A model generated the notes under the pieces. That model did not search any database and was not told the DNA's origin. It saw only the letters and a list, made by a program, of their open reading frames with translations. Positions 55,811 to 64,000 of a stretch of DNA of 64,000 bases are shown one piece after another. Each line of letters starts with the position of its first letter. Position 1 is the first letter of the stretch. A program made the translations under genes and the position numbers. Origin of the DNA: Panulirus ornatus (lineage: Eukaryota; Arthropoda; Malacostraca; Decapoda; Palinuridae); contig NC_092270.1 in NCBI RefSeq assembly GCF_036320965.1, forward strand, positions 16,844,908-16,908,907, given 5' to 3'.

Positions 55811-56028
55811 TCTGATTGCCATTTCCTGCATGAAGGAGGTAGCTCAAGGAACAGATGTAGAATGGCCTCATTTACTTGCATCCACTCTCTAGCCGTTAAG
55901 TATAATGCATGAAAACCAAAGCCTCATACACAACCAGGCTTAACAGAGTGTTTCATGGTTTCCTCTGATCACATACGCCTACTGATAGTACACTGCCTTG
56001 GGTATAACGCGTTGCTCCATTTCTCTAA
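55811..56028 (-). mobile_element. RTE-A 3' UTR fragment, old
   Basis: Minus-strand scrap with an eroded tail (ccatttcctgcatgaaggaggtag on the plus strand, 55819-55842), the ccactctctagccgtt/aatgcatgaaaacc block and the start of C-terminal coding. Highly diverged and non-coding. Confidence 0.6.
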
Positions 56029-56052
56029 ACATTAAATATGTAGTACAAATTT

Positions 56053-59000
56053 ACAGGAGTTGTGGGAGAAAGTGATAGAGTGTGAGAAAGTAAACTCTAG
56101 ACTGATATGGGTAAAACTGAAAGTGGATGGAGAGAGATGGGTGATTATTGGGGCCTATGCACCTGGTCATGAGAAGAAAGATCATGAGAGACAAGTGTTT
56201 TGGAAGCAGCTGAGTGAGTGTGTTAGCAGTTTTGATGCACAAGACCGGGTTATAGTGATGGGTGATTTGAATGCAAGGGTGAGTAATGTGGCAGTTGAGG
56301 GAATAATTGGTGTACATGGGGTGTTCAGTGTTGTAACTGGAAATGGTGAAGAGCTTGTACATTTCTGTGCTGAAAAAGGACTGGTGATTGGGAATACCTG
56401 GTGTAAAAAGAGAGATATACATAAGTATACTTACGTAAGTAGGAGAGATGGCCAGAGAGCATAATTGGATTAATTGATAGGTGCGTGAAAGAGAGACTTC
56501 TGGATGTTAATGTGCTGAGAGGGGCATTTGGAGGAATGTATGATCATTATCTTGTGGAGTCAAAAGTAAAGATTTGTAGAGGTTTTCAGAAAAGAAGAGA
56601 GAATGTTGGGGTGAAGAGAGTGGTGAGAGTAAGTGAGCTTGGGAAGGAGACTTGTGTGAGGAGAGAATGAGTGCAGAATGGAAAGAGGTGAGAGCAAAGG
56701 ACGTAAGGGGAGTGGGGGAGGAATGGGATGTATTTAGGGAAGCAGCGATGGCTTGCGCAAAAGATGCCTGTGGCATGAGAAGCGTGGGAGGTGGGCAGAT
56801 TAGAAAGGGTAGTGAGTGGTGGGATGAAGAAGCAAGATTATAAGTGAAAGAGAAGAGAGAGGCATTTGCATGATTTTTGCAGGGAAATAGTGCAAATGAC
56901 TGGAAGATGTATAAAAGAAAGAGGCAGGAGGTCAAGAGAAAGGTGCAAGAGGTGAAAAAGAGGGCAAATGAGAGAGTATCATTAAATTTTAGGGAGAATA
57001 AAAAGGTGTTTTGGAAGGAGGTAATTAATGTGCGTAAGACAAGAGAACAAATGGGAACATCGGTGAAGGGGGCTAATGGGGACGTAATATTAAGTAGTGG
57101 TGGTGTGAGGAGAAGGAGAGTATTTTGAAGGTTTGTTGAGTGTGTTAGATGACAGAGTGGTAGATATAGGGTGTTTTGGTCGAGGTGGTGTGCGAAGTGA
57201 GAGGGTTGGGGGAATGATTTGGTAAACAGAGAAGAGGTAGTGAAATCTTTGCGGAAGATGAAAGCTGGCAAGGCGGCGGGTTTGGATGGTATTGCAGTGG
57301 AATTTATCATAAAAGGGGGTGACTGTGTTGTTGGCTGGTTGGTGAGGATATTCAATGTATGTATGTCTTATGGTGAAGTGCCTGAGGACTGCAGAATGCA
57401 TGCATAGTGCCATTGTACAAAGGCAAAGGGGATAAAGGTGAGTGTTCAAATTACAAAGGTATAAGTTTGTTGAGTATTCCTGGGATATTATATGGGAGGG
57501 TATTGATTGAGAGGGTGAAGGCATTTACAGAACATCAGATTGGGGAAGAGCAGTGTGGTTTTCAGAAGTGGTAGAGGATGTGTGGATCAGGTGTTTGCTT
57601 TGAAGAATATATGTGAGAAATACTTAGAAAAACAAATGGATTAGTTTGTAGCATTCATGGACCTAAAGAAGGCGCATGATAGAGTCGATAGAGATGCTCT
57701 GTGAAAGGTATTAAGAGTATATGGTGTGGGAGGCAAGTTGCTGGAAGCAGTGAAAAGTTTTTATCGAGGATGTAGGGATGTGTACAAGTAGGAAGATAGG
57801 AAAGTGATTGGTTCTCTGTGAATGTCGGTTTGCGGCAGGGGTGTGTGATGTCTCATGGTTGTTTAATTTGTTTATGGATGGGTTGTTAGGGAGGAGAATG
57901 CAAGAGTTTTGGAGAGAGGGGCAAGTATGCAGTCTGTTGTGGATGAGAGGGCTAGGGAAGTGAGTCAGTTGTTGTTTGCTGTTGATATAGCGCTGGTGGC
58001 TGATTTGGGTGAGAAACCGCAGAAGCTTGTGACTGAGTTTGGTAAAGTTTGTGAAAGAAGAAAGCTGAGAGTAAATGTGAATAACAGCAAGTTTATTAGG
58101 TACAGTAGGGTTGAGGGACAAGTCAATAGGGAGGTAAGTTTGAATGGAGAAAAACTGGAGGAAGTGAAGTGTTTTAGATATCTTTGGCAGCGGATGGAAA
58201 CATGGAGGCGGAAGTTGGTCATAGGGTGGGGGAGGGGGCAAAAGTTCTAGGAGTGTTGAAAAATGTGTGAAAGGTGAGAGCATTATCTCAGAAAGCAAAA
58301 ATGGGTATGTTTGAAGGAATGGTGGTTCCAACAGTGTTATATGGTTGCGAGGCGTGGGCTATAGATAGGGTTGTGCCGAGCAGGGTGGATGTGTTGGAAA
58401 TGAGATGCTTGAGGACAATATGTGGTGTGAGGTTGTTTGATCGAGTAAGTAATGAAAGGGTAAGAGAGATGTGTGGTAATGAAAAGAGTGTGGTTGAGAG
58501 AGCACAAGAGGGTGTTTTGAAATGGTTTGGTCACATGGAGAGAATGAGTGAGGAAAGATTGACAAAGAGGATGTATGTGTCAGAGGTGGAGGGAATGAGG
58601 AGAAGAGGGAGACCAAACTGGAGGTGGAAGGATGGAGTGAAAAAGATTCTGAGCGATCGGGGCCTGAACATGCAGGAGGATGAAAGGCGTGCAAGGAATA
58701 GAGTGAATTGGAACGATGTGGTATACTGGGGTCGACATGCTGTCAATGGATTGAACCAGGGCATGTGAAGCATCTGGGGTAAACCATAGAAAATTTTGTG
58801 GGACCTGGATGTGGAAAGGGAGCCATGGTTTCGATACATTATACATGACATAGACTGAGTGTGAACAAATGTGGCCTTTGTTGTCTTTTCCTAGCACTAC
58901 CTCGTGTGCGTGCAGGGGTGGGGGTTGACATTTCATGTGTGGCGGGGTGGCGACTGGAATGAATAAGGGCAGCAAGTAGGAATTATGTACATGTGTATAT

Positions 59001-59180
59001 ATGTATATGTCTGTGTATGTATTTATATGTATACATTGAAATGTATAGGTATGTATATGTGCGTGTATGGATGTGTATGTATATACACGTGTATGTGGGT
59101 GGGTTGGGCCATTCTTTCATGTGTTTCCCAGCGCTACCTCACTAACACAGGAGACAGCAACAAAGTATAATAAATAAATA
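56053..59180 (+). mobile_element. Old RTE-A copy, lacking only the APE start, long 3' UTR
   Basis: Begins in APE at QELWEKVIECEKVNSRLIWVK. It contains the IIGAYAPG, VMGDLNARV, YDHYLVE (mutated SDH) and linker segments, RT pieces (KAAGLDGIAVEF, about 57265-57310; motif C mutated to LLFAVDIALVAD near 57970) and a well-preserved C-terminal frame at 58274-58768 (CEAWAIDRVV, WFGHMERMSEERLTKRMY, RGRPNWRWKDG). The 3' UTR is two-tail (first module near 58893, second near 59130). At least seven frame breaks make it a pseudogene. Confidence 0.8.
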
Positions 59181-60977
59181 ATAAATATACTTTCATCAAT
59201 GAATCAGTGTCTCAATTTGTCACAGAGATGCTAGTTAGCTGATACGAGTTACTAATTATGCACTTTCATGATACTGAATGATACATACACAAGTTAACAT
59301 AACATCGACTTTACAAATAAATCTTTGTTACTTATGACTCTGAATACAAGTTTACAAAGCAGTACAACAAGAGCTGAGGGAACAGACAGTACTGCAAATG
59401 CATAATAAATGTTCCTTGCTCACAGACATCATACATCAGCCCTTAGAGGACCAAAATATAAGGGATTCTGGTGAAAAAGAACCAGTCTAAGGATCATCTA
59501 AACTGTCCCAAAAAATCCAAAATGGTAATAAGCCACATTAACATTCACCCAGAAATTATTCCATTAATTTCGAAGACTTCCATATCTTGCTTTAGATAAT
59601 GAGAGCTATGCTGGGGCCGTACAAGGAAAAAAAAAAATTGAGTATCCATTTCCCAAGATGCCTTGAGGACTGCTTAAACTGGTCTTAGTCCAGTGTAGGC
59701 AGACTTTTCATGGACCTACACAATGTTCATATTATCAGGGCAGCAGTTGCATCTGTGTAAAATAAGCATCTAAGGGCAATCATTCATGTATCTGAAACAC
59801 CTCACCATGAGAAATGTGTTGATGAAACTCCCATCTCCTCAACAAACACACTTATAATTCAAAAGATGTCAACATATGGTCAACAACATGAGCTAAAGTA
59901 TTTGTGCTTTATGTAAGCTAACACTTGTGTGCTAAAAGCTGAAACAAACCTGTCCAAAAGCATTAATTGATGCAAAGCTAAGCAAACTTTGGATCTGGCA
60001 CAGGCCAATATTTTTCACATTATGAAGAAAGCTACTTTCTGGAAAATATATCTGGAACACACTTTGCACATTCTTCCTTTGAATGTGCTATAATGAGCAA
60101 ATATTTGAAATAGACCAGCCATGAACCTGTCAAGAAACCTGTGGGACAATGCTTAGCTCAAAAAAGGTTCGATTAATAATATCAAAATTTACATGACTGT
60201 TTACAGGGTTTTAAGAACTTACCTATTCAACAATAACATCAGCATACGCCAATCAGCATCTGTTGTTTTATTTGAATTTAGATGTACAGTCCTCATATTT
60301 CTTTACATAAAACTGATGTCATGCCCAACAAAGTCATTTTGAAATTTCATTGTTATAACAAATGATCTTCAGTCATACTAGAAAAAAAAAGGTCAGCTGA
60401 CCATTAAAACAGTTTCAGTCACCTCCATGCCAGTGTTGGATGTCTCCCTAATCCTTGAAATATTATAAAATACTTATCAGTTGTGTCATGCTAAAGCCAC
60501 TAATAAAAGAAGATACTGTACCCATGTGTGTACAAATACTGACAACCATGGCAAATCGTGGACAACCAAAGTACACTGCCCCTGTATGAATCACTTTATA
60601 CTGCCTTACTCCCAGGCCTTGATGTTAGGCCTGAGGCAGTTAAACTGATTAGCATTTTGTCTCTTTCAGTGAGTATCAAGTGGCCTCATATGATTCATGA
60701 TGATGAGGGGAGGTGAATCCTCAAATGCTCATAGGGCTCTGTCTGTGAGAAACACATAAACACACAAAAGGGAAATGACCCTGATCCATTCATGAGGTAA
60801 AACTGACTAGAGCATCCATTACGACAGGAAATTGGTCAAGTATGGGTGTCTGCACAAAAAAAAAAGAATTCAAATCCATGAACACTGACATATGTAAACT
60901 AGTTATTTTCCACTTCATGTTCTTTTCATTTTTTTACACTTTCATTTTTTGTTTTACAGTTCATTTTTTCTTCATAT
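59181..60977. other. Unassigned AT-rich sequence
   Basis: About 1.8 kb with no feature I can support. Confidence 0.45.
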
Positions 60978-61635
60978 ACACTTTCATTTCCCACTTTAGT
61001 GAAACAGCAAAAGAATAGACAAATAATAATGATATCATTTGCTTTCATCCATTCTCTAGCTCTTACGTGTAACACACTAAAACCATAGCCTTCCATCCAC
61101 CATCCACAGCTAAGCCGAAATGACTACTCCATGGTTTACCTTGACTACTTCACATGTCCTGGTTCAGCCCACATCAACCCATTTCATTCTACCTCATGCA
61201 TGCCTCTTGACCTGAATGTTTGGGCTCCTATACCCTAAAGCCTCCTTCATTCTAACCTTCCATCTTCTTGGTTTCCCTAGCTCCCTCTACTTCTGACATG
61301 TTAATCTTAAATCAATCTTTCTTTGCTCATCCTCTCCACACATCTGAACCATTTTGGCACATTCTGATCAGTTTTCTTATTCAAACTGCATTTACTACCA
61401 CACCTCTACTTCTGACATGCACATCCTCTTAATAAATCCTTCTCTGCTCATCCTTTCCACACATCTGAACCATTTCAGTACACCCTGATCAGTTTTCTCA
61501 ATCAGACTGTGGTTAATGCCACACCTATCTATCTCTCATACTGTCATTCCTTACATAACCAATTGCCTCATACCACATGCTGTCCTCTGACATTTTATTT
61601 CAATACATCTTCCATCTTCTGTTCTGCATTCAGGG
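60978..61635 (-). mobile_element. Very old RTE-A 3' fragment with internal duplication
   Basis: Plus-strand wording such as ccattctctagctcttacg, ccatggtttaccttgactac and cttcacatgtcctggttcag corresponds to the complement of the RTE-A 3' UTR and C-terminus. Heavily mutated. A ~119-bp part of the coding remnant is tandemly repeated (61284-61402 and 61403-61526). Confidence 0.6.
61284..61526. repeat. Direct tandem duplication (~119 bp) inside the old RTE-A fragment
   Basis: Both units begin cctctacttctgacatg and contain ctgctcatcc-tccacacatctgaaccatttnggcaca-like text, with several differences between them, so the duplication is old. Confidence 0.7.
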
Positions 61636-62567
61636 TTCAAGGTTCTTTTTGAGATCTGCTGTTAGATTCCTTCCTTCAGATGTATAAGAAATACGGGTAT
61701 TTAGGAATACAGACATTAAGGTCAGAAGAGTGCATTATAATAAGAAGACATAATGAGAAAAGTGAAAGCAATAAGGCATCTGAAGAAATGAAAGTCAGGG
61801 AATGTAGATGATATACTGAGTGAAATAAAAGTGTGGTAACATATTTTCTAAATGGACTTTGAAAGCGTATGAGGTAAGTGGAAGTGTGCCTGATTACTGA
61901 ATGCAGTTAATGACTGTTCCTTTTAAACATTATATATACTTTATGATGCTTCTGGAGATCTGTCACCACAGCCTGATCTGACACCAGGATATCATGGTGC
62001 TCCTCTGCTCATCCAGGTCAGATGAACTTAGGTACATGCCCTGGCATGTTTTAAATTTCTCCACGGAACTGCTCAGTGTTCCTAATGGCTGCAGGTAATC
62101 TATTACATAATTCTTAGTTGTAAATGTTTACAATTATCTCTTACTGTACATGCTATACCTTTCAAATTCAGTGGTAATATTTTTGAGTCAGGCCAATAAG
62201 GTACTATTTTCAAGCACTGATTGGGAACTATCCTTCCAAAATTTTCCAGTGTAACCTATAATATGTCTTTCCTTTCTGTGCTCTAGATAGTACAGCCACA
62301 GCACTTACAGGTGTTCCCAGTTCAAATTTTTAATAGTGTTGATATGAGCTTTGAAAAATCTTTGCACACTTATTATACCCAGTCCCCATAAGTTTGCATA
62401 TGTGGAGTTTAACTTCATTAACAATGTATTCTCCCTATGCTATAAATTTCAGTCTCCAGTTTTGTCAAACATTCTTGACACTCATCTCTTGATTTTAACT
62501 TGATCTACAAACGCTCAGGTATGAAATTCCTCTGGCAATTCACTGGCATTTATAAGAAACAACACTG
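61636..62567. other. Unassigned, possibly a decayed repeat
   Basis: No clear family. A minus-strand reading near 62030-62110 (YLQPLGTLSSSVEKFK) faintly resembles the C-terminal end of some LINE RTs, but I would not call it. Confidence 0.3.
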
Positions 62568-62705
62568 ACCCTGAGCTGTGGTTTCAATGCATTACACATG
62601 ACAGCTAGAGAATGGATGCAAACACATCAGGCCTTCCTTCTTCTGGTTCAAGCACTACCTTGCTAACGCAGGATATGGCAGTCAAGCATGAAAAAAGAAA
62701 ACATC
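62568..62705 (+). mobile_element. RTE-A 3' UTR scrap (old single-tail class)
   Basis: Contains gagctgtggtttcaatgcat, tacacatgacagctagagaa and the tail caagcactaccttgctaacgcagg, then catgaaaaaag. Strongly 5'-truncated insertion. Confidence 0.7.
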
Positions 62706-62930
62706 AGTCCTACAAAGGAGTTCTGCTGAATACTCAGCTTACTCCTATCCAACCAGAAAGGGCCACTTTGGCATGAGTCATATAATTTTCAATTTACAGG
62801 CAGAGTTCCCCACTTATGCCTTCCTGAAAATTCAGTTACTTTAGTAACCTTCAATGTGGGACAAAGTTGAGTACCATCTAGCAATCCAAAAACACTTACT
62901 CCAACAACACATCACTTTTTCAAAGATAAT

Positions 62931-63022
62931 GGTCACTATCACGGAAGTCTATCTGAACCTATACGGCCTCCTACATGGTCACTATCACATAAGTCTATCT
63001 GAACCTATACTACCTCCTACAT
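62931..63022. repeat. Direct tandem duplication of a 46-bp unit
   Basis: Units 62931-62976 and 62977-63022 (ggtcactatcac..aagtctatctgaacc..ctacat) differ at only about four positions. The sequence is otherwise anonymous. Confidence 0.85.
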
Positions 63023-64000
63023 TGGTAACTTCTATCTTTGCAAGCAATCATCCTTTTGATTCTTATAATTTTCTTATAATACTTTTGAAAACACATAGAC
63101 ATCGGATCTTCATTCCATTAGCACAAATACCTCTTACATTGATTTTCTGAATAATATTTTGAGTGGCCTGCCAATTGTTTCTGCAAAGTCTTTGAGGATA
63201 TAAGAATAAACTTAATCATGTCCATAAACATAATGTAGATCAAAGTCTTTCAAAGCCCTTATACCATGTCCAGCGACCTCAAAGCTTTTTATGGCTCTCT
63301 ACTTCATCTCATCTGTCCTCCACTGCAAACATTCTTCAGAAGAGAGCAGTTTATTTCATGCCAATTTCCTTTTCTACTTCAACAAATTTCCCTCAGAGTC
63401 TTTCAGTCTCATCACTTGTTATTTAGCAAACAACATACTCTTGAAACACTTATGGAACAATATAAGGTGTTTATTTGCTTTGCTACTATTTTTTTTCAAA
63501 ATTTTTGCTCCCCCATCCCTCTCTAATTCACTGTTATTTCTTACTCTTACCAATCAAATATTGCTTGGCTTTTGTGCTACAGATATCTTCTCTGCAGTAC
63601 TTTCCTTTTTTGTTTAGCTTTATGACAATCTTTGACAAATAAATATCTCTTTTCTAATACACTCTACTTCCTGATTCCTTTATCATCGATTCATTAAACG
63701 TTCTGTAAAACCAAGTTTCATATCCCACTTTGTATTTGTACAAGAACTATTTAGCTCAAAAAGTTATCAATCTTTCATCCAATCTTAATATGTGGTTTCC
63801 TCTGGAACTAACTGGTCTTCTTTTTCCAATAAGTTTACCATATCTGACGTTTTTATATTTCTAAGTTACTGAGAAAATCTTCCCAAACACATTCTATAAA
63901 TTCATTTCCCTATTCTTCCCCTTTTAAAAATCACTGTTCCCAATATATCTCTACACAGTTAAAAATCAGCCATTGTGATAAGTTTCCTATCCCAGAGAAA
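63023..64000. other. Unassigned AT-rich sequence at right edge
   Basis: No feature recognised. Short open frames at 63266-63617 show no domain. Confidence 0.45.

Overview
This is a eukaryotic, intron-capable and very repeat-rich window with one convincing host gene. There are no operons, ribosome binding sites or other prokaryotic signals. The dominant repeat is an APE + reverse transcriptase non-LTR retrotransposon of RTE type, called RTE-A here. Its 3' UTR carries a conserved GCTACCTCGC tail motif that I associate with decapod crustacean genomes. That assignment is recollection plus inference and should be checked by a database search.

Left third (1-24.1 kb): old, decayed elements. A CR1/Jockey-like LINE relic runs off the left edge (minus strand). 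It is followed by several eroded plus-strand RTE-A copies (2.6-4.5, 7.4-9.3, 12.2-15.6 kb), a hairpin MITE-like insertion (8163-8415) and a decayed ~40-bp minisatellite family at two loci in opposite orientation (6.6-7.1 and 10.5-10.8 kb). A second retrotransposon family, RTE-B (17.05-24.1 kb), is split by a nested minus-strand RTE-A copy (20136-23448). RTE-B also contains a 144-bp mini-element built from RTE-A 5' UTR plus RTE-A 3' tail.

Middle (24.6-29.4 kb): another minus-strand RTE-A copy, then the only convincing host gene, a 410-residue C2H2 zinc-finger protein on the minus strand (27848-29080). It has 11 intact fingers in a perfect 28-residue register, three decayed fingers at its N-terminus, two more decayed fingers beyond its stop codon and a probable splice acceptor just upstream of its start.

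Right half (29.4-53.9 kb): an array of young RTE-A copies in both orientations, joined at (AT)n tracts and rebuilt by two segmental duplications. Sequence 33685-36590 recurs at 39214-42120 (offset about 5,529 bp). A 5,770-bp unit is tandemly duplicated (about 39.95-45.72 kb and 45.72-51.49 kb). The middle copy at 45.3-47.9 kb is a hybrid retrotransposon, as expected from unequal crossing-over between two RTE-A copies. Inside this unit, two RTE-A copies are nested in a third, one with a clean 11-bp target-site duplication. Several long RT reading frames are open, but no copy keeps both an intact APE and an intact C-terminus.

Right flank (53.9-64 kb): one more old RTE-A copy (56.05-59.2 kb), three small RTE-A scraps and AT-rich sequence in which I recognise nothing.

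The most interesting material is structural: a family rebuilding its 3' UTR in modules, a deletion-derived mini-element, duplications seeded by retrotransposon copies, and an eroding zinc-finger array next to the retrotransposon nest.
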